This document shows positions 44,130 through 54,810 of a DNA stretch of 64,000 nucleotides, in pieces. How positions within the stretch are numbered: the stretch's first letter is position 1; every line of letters begins with the position of its first letter. The notes under the pieces were generated by a model. The model was not told where the DNA came from. It saw only the letters and a program-made list of their open reading frames with translations, and did not search any database. This DNA comes from Isoetes taiwanensis (Eukaryota; Streptophyta; Lycopodiopsida; Isoetales; Isoetaceae): positions 3,861,563 to 3,925,562 of the forward strand of contig JAJEKV010000014.1 in the NCBI GenBank assembly GCA_021234155.1, in the 5' to 3' direction. The position numbers were made by a program, and so were the translations under genes.

Positions 44130-45200
44130 GGGATTCAAAAAACTAGAATAAGGGATATCGTGCTTCATTAGAGAATCCAAGGGAGCCAAAAATGGGATGT
44201 CCCATGATATATTGCAAGCCATCATGAACATGGATTAGCCTCCTTTCTGTTAAGTTAGCGACACTGGTACATGAATTGAGGACAATATTGAATGTAATAT
44301 CATTTAGTTCTACTTTATCTCTAAGCATTTGGTGGCCTCGGCAAACAGCTCTTGCTCGGTACAAGCTGAAATCATGTCAGTCTACATAGCAGTATCATGT
44401 GGCTGAAAGTTATTGAACATCATATATGCAGTAACAAGATTGCATATTTACCATACATTCTAAAAAAAACCATTCATAATTGAAAGAAACTGCAGTTGGC
44501 TGGGATTCTTGTAGCCACATTTCCCCAAAGAGGCCGCTTCATGATCACATTGTGTATATGCAGTCATCTCAGCATTCCACAATATGATATCATTGTGACT
44601 AGTTGTGATGTGGAATCTCCTAAACTATTGCATTTGCCATACATGTTAATCAGCACATTTCTCACTCGAATATTTGAATCTTCTCACTCGAATATTTGAA
44701 TCAAGTTGTACACTAATTATATAAGCATGTATCACCTTGGCCCCTGCTAATGCTATTGGACAACAATACTTGCTAAGGCACCTACAAAAGTTAACTCAGA
44801 AGGTTCCATATTTCCAAATTTTCTCCTGGCATTTGTTCAAATAGCCTCGTGGCTTCTTTGATATATCCATGCTGAGCATATGCTGCAATCATTGCATTCC
44901 ATTATATGGCATCTAAGTGATAGAAATGCCTTAATGGCATCATTCAGGCTTCTATTTTTAGCATACATATCGAGAACAGTAGTTGCCATTGGTATATGTG
45001 CCAAGAATCCATGGCTTATAGAAAAAGCATGGAAAATTTACCACAAGCTAAATTCTTTGACGAGGAACACGAATTAAGTCAATGTGACACTGTTTAATGT
45101 GTTTTACACCAGCCTGCATCATATGTCTAAAGTGCAAAAGTAGCACTTTGTAAGTTGGACATGTGTTGTTATCATGCAATTCCATGAAACCAGGTCTCAA
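44130..45200 (-). pseudogene. PPR protein pseudogene (PLS type)
   Basis: Minus-strand translation in shifting frames gives consecutive pentatricopeptide motifs: DLVSWNCMITTHVQ, TTVLDMYAKNRSLNDAIKAF, WNAMIAAYAQHGYIKEATRLFEQMP, LDSNIRVRNVLINMYGKC and VELNDITFNIVLNSCTS with RRLIHVH. They match the repeating pattern of plant organelle RNA-binding PPR proteins of the P-L-S class. Stops, frameshifts and a 22-bp tandem duplication near 44660 break it. No targeting peptide or E/DYW tail was found. Confidence 0.75.
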
Positions 45201-46984
45201 AGTTTTTTCTACTACTACAACAAAATCACCATGGCTCCGTCATACTGCTAGTGTTGCTGCTCTTCATACTAACGTATGCTTCTGCATGATGAAATAATTG
45301 TCTATATTTTGACAATGATTCCTCGTATAATTTCCTTCTTAAGAAAAGAGAAAGTTGATCCAACTTTTGAGGTGTTTTCGAAGGTAGTAAATATGCCCAT
45401 CTTTTAGTAAATATGCCCATTTCTTAGACATATTTCTGGGATACGAGTTAATCATGTTCCCAATGCAACAAGTTCTTGCAGATTTTGGAGTAGCTTACGT
45501 TCCTTGTATTCATGCTAGAGCATATCCAAATCTGTTTGTGTTTACCACTCTAGCATGCTTGCTTCGGCCTGTTAAACAGTTATAGAGTAGAAATGGAGCG
45601 AAACCATAAGGAAGGCTTTCCATTAGAGCTGCTTTCACACTTTGATCATTTTTTGTGTGAACATTCGTATCATCTGCCGCTTGTTGAAACTATTCAAACT
45701 CATTATCTGCCACTTGTTGAAACTATTTGAATTCATTTACTGTTGATGACTAACAATTTGAAACTGGTTTCCTTTTGCTTGTTGTGCAGATTCAGTTTGA
45801 AGTTAGTAAAGATTGAAGAAAGTTCAATGTTTACTCATGAGGAGGCATGGCAGAAGTCGCATATCCATGATTTAATCTTATAAAGGTTATGTCACTGCAC
45901 ATTTTTGTTTGAACTTATTTGTGTGAAATTGAATCCATAACAGAAAGCTAATCGAACCTCCTATGAAAGCTAGGAGCTAGAGGTCTGTTGGATAGTAAAC
46001 AGCTCACGCCAACTACAGACTTATGCATTTTAATCCATGGACTCGTCTAGGCTTTGCAGACTTTTACACCTTTGCATTCGCTCGCTTCATCAGCTCCTAT
46101 GTTATATTTGCTCTGTGTGTACTACTACCAATTATATATTGCCATATAAAGTAGATATGATGCAAGCAAGCAAGTTCAAACCTGGCATAAACAAATGACG
46201 ATGAGTGATAAAACATGATCATGTTTATAGAGGCCCTTTAAGTTAAGGAATGTCTTAACTGTAAAGGGATTTTGGGGACGGCTTCTGCATTAGGTCTTAG
46301 AAATGTTGGAATTCTGTGGTATAGAAAGCATGATTTGTCATGGATTAGCTCCATCAGGTAATAGTCTATTGTTGGAGAATGAGGGTCAAACATTCCTAGA
46401 GATGTTAATCTAGAAGAATAAAATTACATAAAACAGAATCATAGGCTAATTTTCTTTAAAGTTAAAAGTTGAGCCTGCTGCAAGTGCCAACATAAGCATT
46501 ACATTTACTTATGCTGATATTTATTTATGATGTCAAATATTGTACGTGTAAAATAAAATTGTTGAGATTCATTGCACAAAAGGAACATTCTTATGGAATA
46601 GTATAATCAACTTACATTCTAGAGTTCTTGATCTGTGTAGCTAGGTTTATAGAATTGACTAATCCAATGCATTGCAATCACGCTTATAAATTTTTTTATA
46701 ACAAAAGTACTTGGTATCTGTAATTTGGGACTTTATTATGGAAAACTAGAAAATTGTCCACCTTTGGTGGGCATTCCATGTGATTGATCACAGAAGTGGG
46801 GTATTAATGTGTGGGGTAGTGATGTGTTATAATGAAACACGCAATGTTGTTTAACACGATGGAGAAACCACAAAGATTTGAAGTTGTTTTGGCATATTGA
46901 AAGTGTGCAACTATTATTTTGGCAATTGGTAAGTTAATGGCCTTGAACCTTGATTCCAGATTCAACTAAGATTGTGTTTCAAGT
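45201..46984. other. No recognised gene
   Basis: AT-rich sequence; the minus frame at 45226-45420 may be a remnant of the PPR pseudogene. A 37-bp direct duplication (CACTTGTTGAAACTATT-like) occurs near 45670-45740. Nothing else is recognised. Confidence 0.4.
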
Positions 46985-47940
46985 TTTGTAGTCTAATGCC
47001 ACGTGGCACAATCTAGAGTTTGATGATGTGGCATATCTAAGATTTGATGACGTGCCACTTTAAATGATGTGGCAATCTAGGGTTTGATGCGTGACGCTTT
47101 AAATGACGTGGCAATATAAAATGCCACATAGCACAATCTAGGATTTGATGATGTGGCACGCAAAATCTAGGGTTTGATGACGTGGCACTATAAATGCCAC
47201 ATGGCATAATCTATCGGTTTGATGACAAAATACCACGTGGCACAATCTAGGATTTGGTGCATGACTACACCATAACTTCATAAAAAGTGCCACAACATCA
47301 AACTCTAGATTGTGTTGATGATGTGGCTCGTGCCATCTAGGGTTTAATGATGTAGCATTAAAAATGCCATGTGGCTTTTATGTGGCTACATAATGATGTG
47401 GCACAAATCTAAGGTTTAATATGTGGCAATACAAAATGCCACGTGGCTTAATCTGGAGTTTGATGCATGACATACACCATAACTTCATGAAAAAAGCGCC
47501 ATGTCATCAAAACCTAGATGGTACGTACCACATCATCAAGCCCTAGATTGTAGAGGTCACATGGCACAATCTAGGGTTTGATGATGTCGCACATGAAATC
47601 TGGATTTTGATGACATGGCAATACGAAATGCCACATGGTTACGTGCCACATCATCAAACCCTAGATTGTGCCACATGGCATTTACAATCTAGGGCTTGAT
47701 GACGTGGCTTGCACAATCTAGGGTTTGATTATGTGGCATTAAAAATGCCACGTGGCATAATCTAGGGTTTGATGGAAGACAGACATACATACAGGATAAC
47801 TTTATCATCAAACCCTAGATTGTACCACGTGGCGTTTACAATCTAGAGCTTGATGATGTGGCATGCACAATCTAGGGTTTGATGGCATGACATTAAAATG
47901 CCACATGGCATAATCTAGGGTTTGATGGAGAACAGACATA
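46985..47940. repeat. Minisatellite of ATCTAGGGTTTGATG and G-boxes
   Basis: Dozens of ACAATCTAGGGTTTGATG words occur, several inverted (CATCAAACCCTAGATTGT), separated by GCCACGTGGCA or CCACATGGCA palindromes. CCACGTGG (G-box) is seen near 46999, 47233, 47438, 47748 and 47828. Alternating inverted units could fold into long hairpins. Confidence 0.85.
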
Positions 47941-48884
47941 CAAGATAACTTTATAATATAGGACAGGATTATCAATTGCCTCGGTTAAGCAATTAACCAG
48001 CAATAATTAAAATGACCAAATATTTTAAACATATGAAGACAATACAAAACAAGGGTATCGAATATGGGATGTGGGTTTCTTAAAGAAGCCAGCGGCATTT
48101 TAAACTTTCAAGGTTTGTATCACAATTCCACGTAACCCTAAAGCAGTCACTAGGGCAAGGACCCACGTCATGTTGTTTCTAATTGTCGTAACACCAACTT
48201 AAATGTTAGCCTCACATTCTTTGTATTCTTTGGGATATTAGCTTTTATTCAAAGTATATACTGGTAATGTACGAGCCTTCATGTTAGAGTTCCAACAAAA
48301 TTGTATTTCTACAACCAAATAGAATATGCCATTGGCAAAATCTTGCAATATATGCACATTCTGTGCATCCATTTTATAAAGCTAGGACTATCATCACTAC
48401 AAACCTCACTTTGCATCAATATTCGGCTATCATCTGCAACACCCCACCCAATTCTTTTCCCCAAGCCTGCCTTACTGCTAGTTTGTTGTTTTTTTTATTG
48501 CCCCACCACAAGGGCAAACATTTGGAGGGGTGGGTTAATAGAATATTATTTAGATATGCTAATTCAATGGATGAGCTTATAAATCTCTCTGCATCTAACT
48601 GCCTCAGGTAGAAATTTTCTCTGCATTATATGAAGTTAATGGGTGAATTGGTAGTTGTTGGTTGTATTAATATGCTGTTAGATCGCCATCCAATCGTCGA
48701 GTGTGCCATCTGACCATCCAGCACGAAGGTCTTAGGGCTACCAAGAGCTTGGTCGATGGCAGTTCATAGTTATCGAAGGAGACAATTGTGTTGTGTGTAC
48801 GGAAAGAACAAAAGATCTGTCGCTTTATGTTTCTGCCAGTTTATATCGGTGCATTTATTGGCTCTCGATTTGAGCTTGGATTCC
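47941..48884. other. No recognised gene
   Basis: The short open frames near 48301-48611 have no recognisable motif. Nothing else is seen. Confidence 0.4.
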
Positions 48885-49390
48885 AGGGGGTATTAGACTC
48901 GTGGAATAGAGGGTATTAGACTTGTGATTTCAGCGTGCACACTTATTCCACAAGTCGAATACCCCTAATTTTGGGTTGATATTAGGCAAGTCAAATACCT
49001 CCAAAATGGGAAATCTCCTTAGCCATTCCCTCCCCCAAAAAAAGGGTATTAGACTCTTCTAAACTCACATATGCATTACACAAGTTGAATACCCAAGGGG
49101 TATTAGGCTCATCTAAACTAAGGTATGTATTGTGCAAGTTGAATACCTCTTTGATTATCCCACAAGTCGAATAACCCCTTAATCCTTATACCCCCCATAT
49201 TGGGGCATTAGACTCATCTAAACTAAGTTATATATTGTGCAAGTCGAATACCCCCTTTGGTTATCCCACAAGTCGAGTAGCCCCCTACTTTTTTTTTTTC
49301 AAGAATTCCAGTATACGAGTATTGGGCTTTTTTAAATCATAGACGTATTGCACAACAAGTCGAATAAGTCTCAAGGTTCAGTGTTACTAC
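48885..49390. repeat. Array of GGGTATTAGACT inverted repeats
   Basis: GGGGTATTAGACTCGTGGAA near 48890 pairs with TTCCACAAGTCGAATACCCC near 48955, and similar arms recur to about 49390 with a spacing near 100 bp. This is a tandem array of imperfect hairpins, perhaps a decayed MITE cluster. Confidence 0.65.
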
Positions 49391-49644
49391 GTAGGATTCA
49401 TATTCGATTCATATGTAAGCAATACGTTATGAGGCATAGATTGTCTTTATTTTTCTTTCCTTAAAGCATCAAGATTGCAAAAAGTTCCCAACAAATAATG
49501 CTTCATGTTTTCCAACGTAACTAATTCTTTTGAATATTTCTTACATATAAGTAAAAAGACTAGTTGAGATCACTACCTAATATAAAGTCTACATCGTATA
49601 CATTGCCATAATACACATTAGTTATCCATAGTGCTGCTAAAAGT

Positions 49645-49844
49645 TCAATCGAACATGCCTAGATGTCCCAGCTCGTCTACCTGAGTAAGCGGGTGGATGC
49701 TCCCTCGGAACTGATGGTGAGGTGGATATAATCCTGCACGAGCATGTTGTTGTTGTTGCGCATAACTGCCACGCTCAACACGAGCAGATGATCCTATGGC
49801 ATCTCGAAAGTAGCGCATTTGTCTCTTGAGTTTCTCAATCTCCT
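49645..49844 (-). pseudogene. Basic coiled-coil C-terminus fragment
   Basis: The minus frame EEIEKLKRQMRYFRDAIG...DELGHLGMFD ends at 49645. It is cut upstream by the LINE-C insertion and may be the C-terminus of the SWIM-containing gene at 51482-52515. No domain is recognised. Confidence 0.35.
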
Positions 49845-49855
49845 CCCCCCCCCCC

Positions 49856-51264
49856 TTTTTTTTTTGAAGGACGTCAAACTTTATTAATAACACTCCAACA
49901 TAATACATAATACAATGCAGAGACAGGAATAAAAAACCCAGCAGACAATCAGATCCAACTGAGCAGGGCCACCCATCTAAGCATGACAATATAATGCAGT
50001 TCACACTTTTTTCCTCTCCTACAAAGAGAAGAATAATATATAGTCATGTTTTAAAAACGTTACTTTAACCAGGTTGAACTTCCACATCCATAGAATCATT
50101 AACAACAACTTGATATGCTCTTTGGTGTCTCAATGCCATTGGATCAGGGACATCCACTGTAACAATCGTAGCAGATATTGGAGCTACAGAATGAATCAAT
50201 GCAGATTGAGGGGTCGAGCTATTTTTAGGACGTGCAAGTTTCTTCAAGCGTGGAGTAGACCATCCTTCTTCCAATAATTCTTGCTTCTGAGCAATGTCCT
50301 GAAGACGAGAGTGTTGATCCTCATTAAGAGGGTCTATTGATATAGATTGCGACGGAGATGCAATAGAAGAAGGTAATAGTGCAGAAATAGCTAGAAAAGA
50401 AGGCACATGGGCTGGTAATACTGGCGGATTAACTAGTGCAGAGGCAGATAAGGAAGAAGATGATACACCACGACATTTAAGTGAAGTGGATGCTATGTGA
50501 CATGGGATAGGAACAGTTGGGGATGTAGAGACAAAAGTATGCCTGGACCTGTAAGTAGCGAAAGCCTCAATATTGGGAAACATCTTGGCAAGCTCGGGTC
50601 CATTAAGCAGACGTAGTTTGTATTTGAAAAAAAGTGGGCCACTTTTGACCACCACTGACTGAGGAATAGAAACACAAGTAGGAAGAGATACACAAATTCG
50701 AGGACCATTAACAATAGAATGGGCAAGATGCATACCCAATCCATTGGCAATAGCAATAATAAAATCAGACACTTGCAGTTCTAGAGGAAAATCCTCTAAC
50801 GCAAGCCAACAAGGCATGCCCAATCCATTGACAATAGCAATAATAAAATCAGACACTTGCAGTTCTAGAGGAAAATCCTCTAAGGCAAGCTAACAAGGCA
50901 TGCGCAATGCACCAACTTACTTGGCAAGAATCCAGGAGAATAAACCTGATATAGAAGATAATGTCCCCAAAGAGAATCAACCACGCTCCACAAGCCTGTC
51001 AACTACAAGTGAAGAGTCAAACATAACCAGGAAGAAATTATTATCTTTATCCAAAACTTTTAGAGATGTATAATGAGGGAAACCCAGTCTCTGAAGGTGA
51101 TGTTTTAGCCAGAAGCCAACTCTCCTGAGATCCAAAAACTGTCCAGTGAAATGGCAAACAACTGCATGAGACACAAGGTTCTGAACACACTGCAAATGAG
51201 CATTATGATCAATTTTGACAACCGGTAGGCCAGCCTGTGTAAAAGCATTTGAGCACTGTTATGC
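49856..51264 (-). mobile_element. LINE-C: L1-type with ORF1 but no ORF2
   Basis: It ends in a 10-nt poly(A) (poly(T) at 49856-49865). In element order the coding part starts near 51264 and has a DUF4283-like domain of plant L1 ORF1 (GFWLKHHLQRLG, LKVLDKDNNFFLVMFDSS, 51195-50977). FPLELQVSDFIIAIANGLG and a Ser/Pro-rich C-terminal region ending EEGWSTPRLKKLARPK follow (50856-50065). Only about 200 bp separates the ORF1 stop from the poly(A), so ORF2 is absent. A frame break lies between the two ORF1 pieces. A C11 run abuts the poly(T). Confidence 0.65.
50741..50908 (-). repeat. 84-bp in-frame tandem duplication
   Basis: The block starting CCATTGGCAATAGCAATAAT at 50741 recurs at 50825. The unit is 84 bp, exactly 28 codons, and repeats the VSDFIIAIANGLG segment of LINE-C ORF1. 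Confidence 0.88.
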
Positions 51265-51275
51265 CTCATAGAATA

Positions 51276-51276
<1 letters not shown>

Positions 51277-51335
<59 letters not shown>
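51277..51335. repeat. (TATC)n microsatellite with 12-bp flanks
   Basis: About 59 bp of TATC repeats, flanked on both sides by CTCATAGAATAC (51265-51276 and 51336-51347). The flanking direct repeat resembles a target-site duplication. Confidence 0.9.
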
Positions 51336-51337
<2 letters not shown>

Positions 51338-51481
51338 CATAGAATACACCCTCAGGAGGCAACTAAACATCCATACGGTCATCTCCTCCTTATAATTGAA
51401 ATGAATAGTGGAATTGATAATTTGCAGCTCTTCATTTCGGTGCATGGATTTCGCTTCGAGCATTGTTAACTATTCAGTGAT

Positions 51482-52515
51482 CACTCAAGCATAAACTACT
51501 CCATCTACTATTGGAGCAGGAGGTGTTGCGATTGGATGGACATGAACTTCACGGCCTGGTTGAAGGATATCAAGGAGGTCTAGATAATTTTGGCCAAGGA
51601 ATTGAACTCCAGCAATTAAATGCTTGCATGTAATATGAAATGAGGGGCAGTCACAGTAATGGGACATCATTTGTTGAGTATACCTTATTCCAATATAGGT
51701 CTCACTAGCCATCGATGGGGGTCATGAGTCCTCTATCCTCCAAAACCATGGTTGGAGAATCCTCCCCTTATATTCTTAGTAACCTTTGGGCCACAACAGA
51801 GCATTTCTTATATGCACGTGTGATTTATCTATCAAACTCAGCTACGAAGTATAAACAATCAATGTAAAGTATCACTACATATGAAACGATAGTCTTGGAA
51901 TGGGTTGATCTTACCAAGAGACATTCTCTCAAAGCAGTACTCGAGAAGAGAGTCTGAAGCTGGGCTATGGCCATCAGGGTGGCCCATTATATGTGATAAC
52001 AAAGTCTACATACGAATATTGGTCATTCGATCTAGAACATGGAATTTCAAGACCTGTACGACTCAACATGATTTGTCGTATCTACATTCATGTGTTCAAA
52101 TAGCTGCTTAAGTACCTTTGCCACTTGTCATCCCATACTGCGCCAAACACCCAATCCTGCTCCAAATGATAATACATTCTATGCTTGTATCAATATACAT
52201 AATGCATATTCATTCAAGAAGATCAATTAGCAGGTATCTGATGATTGCTTCATTTTCGCCATACACGCCATAGAAGTTATGCAATAACCCATTGTACTCA
52301 AACACGAAGGATGCCCTCATCATCTTGTTTGATGTACGGAATACATCCCTTTTTTGATATACTTCCACAATCTTGGGGATCAAGGTGCGCAACCATGCAC
52401 GTTTAGCATGAAACCAACATGCTAAATTGTGACATGCAACCTGTTCACCATGGTTGTTATGAAACCCGGCATCCCCGGCGATCACCTCTATAATGATCCT
52501 CGACTGCACCGAGGT
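51482..52515 (-). pseudogene. SWIM zinc-finger MULE-like transposase remnant
   Basis: In reading order: a region with CHNLACWFHAKRAWLRTLIPKI (about 52430-52370), LEQDWVFGAVWDDKWQRYL, LKFHVLDRMTNIRM and a SWIM finger HYCDCPSFHITCKHLIAG (about 51600-51660) with the C-x-C...C-x-H pattern. Such fingers follow the transposase domain in MULE and FAR1-type proteins and also occur in host SWIM proteins. Frameshifts interrupt it, and the catalytic DDE part is not clearly seen. Its N-terminal side is fused to an LTR fragment at 52520. Confidence 0.55.
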
Positions 52516-52519
52516 CGAT

Positions 52520-52645
52520 TGTGACGTTCCCCACCAAATATACGACGCCCGGTCGTACATCTCGTAGGAAATCCCCCATCCAGCCCTTCGGCCACATGGG
52601 CCCTCCGTATATCCTGCACCCAAGGTATCCCTAGTGCGGGAAGGT
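52520..52645 (-). repeat. Truncated gypsy-family LTR end
   Basis: Starts TGTGACGTTCCCCACC and is a near reverse complement of the LTR end at 63160-63286. No primer binding site lies next to it, so it is a solo or 3' LTR remnant on the minus strand, cut near 52645. Confidence 0.75.
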
Positions 52646-53449
52646 AAAGACTTTTCTTCCAAAAGCAAATAAAAAAAAATGCTATACTGCTTGCATAATT
52701 CTTGCTAACATAAAACTGAGTATCTTATGGATAACAACCTGCAAAATATAAATATGATGAGACCAATCAATATGTCATGTTGCATTGAAGTTTAATCTTT
52801 TAACTACCAAATGAGGACTTCTACTCTCATAGTAGATAATAGCAAGGATTCAACGTACCAACTCAGGTGCTACGATAATCTTATAAGCAGAATATTTAAG
52901 AGGCAGAACCCAGCTATGTCTTAATACTATAGAGGTTGTCTTAGTAGTACTGTGGAAGCTGGGTAAGCATTTCACAGATGTCATTGGTTATATTGCATTT
53001 CACAATAGTCTTTGGTTATCTATTCTTGGGCTGATTTGCAAGACAATCGAGAAATTCCATTCATACTGTTTAAGATATAGACAATGATTGAAGGATGCAG
53101 TATCTCAAAAGCCATTGGTTATAACTTCTATCTGTTGCATCAGAATTACACATTGGTAGATGTCAACAATAGAATAAAAGCAAGCAATACACAATTTTGC
53201 AGCAGCTTTACCCATCGATGGATGTCAACTAAGACATCCAATAGATGGATTTTGTACGTACAATAAACTACCAACATCCCCCTAGAGTCTTCCTTTCTCA
53301 ATAACCGAATGTCAATTCCTGTAGATATTTGATTAAACTACATTCATTGAGTCCCCATAATCTAAAACAGAAGCTGAGCGTCTTTCCAAAGGCTATAGAA
53401 AGACGGATTTTTAACTTCGTTCCTTTGCCCGCCTTTCTGAGTCCCCAAA
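52646..53449. other. No recognised gene
   Basis: AT-rich intergenic sequence; nothing recognised. Confidence 0.4.
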
Positions 53450-54810
53450 TTGGATTCTAAGCACCCTTTAGGCAGCCAGAGACCCCTTAAACTTTGGCAC
53501 CCCCAAAACCCCATTTGTCTTCCCTTGGCTTGTCTCTGCTTTGCCCTGGTTCCTGGCTCCTTTACCGTTGCCTTGTTCTCAGCATGGCACGTAAGATCAA
53601 ACGTATGGCCCGGGAGACCCGTAAGGAGAAGAATCTCATTCGCCTGCCTGAGCCAGTTCTGTCCCGGCCCTATGACCCCACGATTGCGCCCTATCTTCAG
53701 GCAGCCCCATCATTCGGGCCTCGGGCCCTATCTTTGGCGAACCCGGACCGCCCCCGGACCGCATAACCCGCTCGGAACCATCTTTAGGCACACGCGGCCT
53801 TGACTAGGATGGATGCTTTCGATCCATTGTTTGCCTCCACATTTGTTGGTTGGGATCCATACGATCAATCCCGCGATCACACTCCACCGAGGCACATCGG
53901 CTCGGTTGCCCTTGGGAAGGCGGGTCCGGCTTCTAGAGATCTTTGCCGCTACGGTCGTGGGAGCTGATTCAGTGCGGCAAGCGATTACTACACCGCACCT
54001 CCCACCGGGGTAGCGCTGAGCATGTGGATGCTACGTCCCCGGGCCGATGATACCACACACATGCCCACACGGCCATCATCAGGGTTGTTTGCCCATGCCG
54101 ACAGTCCGCTTTGCAAGCGGCGACTAGGCCCCAGCGCCCATTAGCCCTGAACCTACGCATTGTGGATTTAGAGGAAGCAAGCGACACTCCTGGAGCAGTT
54201 GAGGTGACCCGTTTCTTTTCAGAGGTGATGCACGTACAGGCAGATGGCATTCTCTCGGCTTGTCGAAGTTGGGCAAAGACGGCGGCGACCGCCCCCGCCA
54301 TTTGCTAGTCGGGCCAGGGGATGCTTTATCTAGGCTGCACATCCTCCGCCATGGCAATCACTTGCAAGGGACCTCCTTCTCCGTCCAGGAAGATTTTACC
54401 CCAGCACAGCTCTGTCGACGGAAGGATGAATTATGTCGAGTCCGCGAGGCTCGTCTGCACCGGAAGTGGGCTGTGTATAGAGGCGGCCAGGCTATCATTC
54501 GGGATCACTGGCCACTTGATCCATGGGCAGTGTCTGTGTAGCTGATTTGACTTCGGGATCTGCTAGGGCTTAGGCCCTCTTGTTTTGTTTTATTTTAGTA
54601 TTGTGATTTGCTACGGGGCTTAGTCCCCCGAGTTCTCTGTACTGGGGCTAGTCCCCACGTTCGATTTTGGCTTCGGCCTTTTTGGTTTGGTCACGGGGCT
54701 TGGTCCCCGAGTTTCAGTCTGGGCTTTTGCCCTCTCTTTTGTATTGGGTCCCATAACCCGATTGGGTTCCGCGGACGTTAAAAATTTCTTGCTTCCTTCC
54801 TTCCTTCCTT
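53450..54810 (+). mobile_element. ORF1-only LINE derivative, (TTCC)n tail
   Basis: Broken frames give an ORF1-like protein: MARKIKRMARETRKEKN with a Pro-rich part (53584-53766), then MDAFDPLFASTFVGWDPYDQ (53810 on), and a C-terminal LQGTSFSVQEDFTPAQLCRRK...WAVYRGGQAIIRD (to 54541). That last part resembles the ORF1 end of LINE-A (LKGTSVYLDMDLTPTQQ). A 3' UTR full of GGGGCTT-GTCCCC hairpins follows, then GGACGTT and a (TTCC)n tail at 54792-54810. No endonuclease or reverse transcriptase is present. The 5' border is uncertain. Confidence 0.55.

Noticed and set aside
46985-47940. CRISPR-like repeat-spacer array
   Set aside because: Units are degenerate, occur in both orientations with variable spacing, and the genome is a plant nuclear genome.
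52210-52668. A single 152-codon gene on the minus strand
   Set aside because: Its N-terminal third is the translated LTR end at 52520-52645, so it is a chance fusion of an LTR fragment with the SWIM-type remnant.
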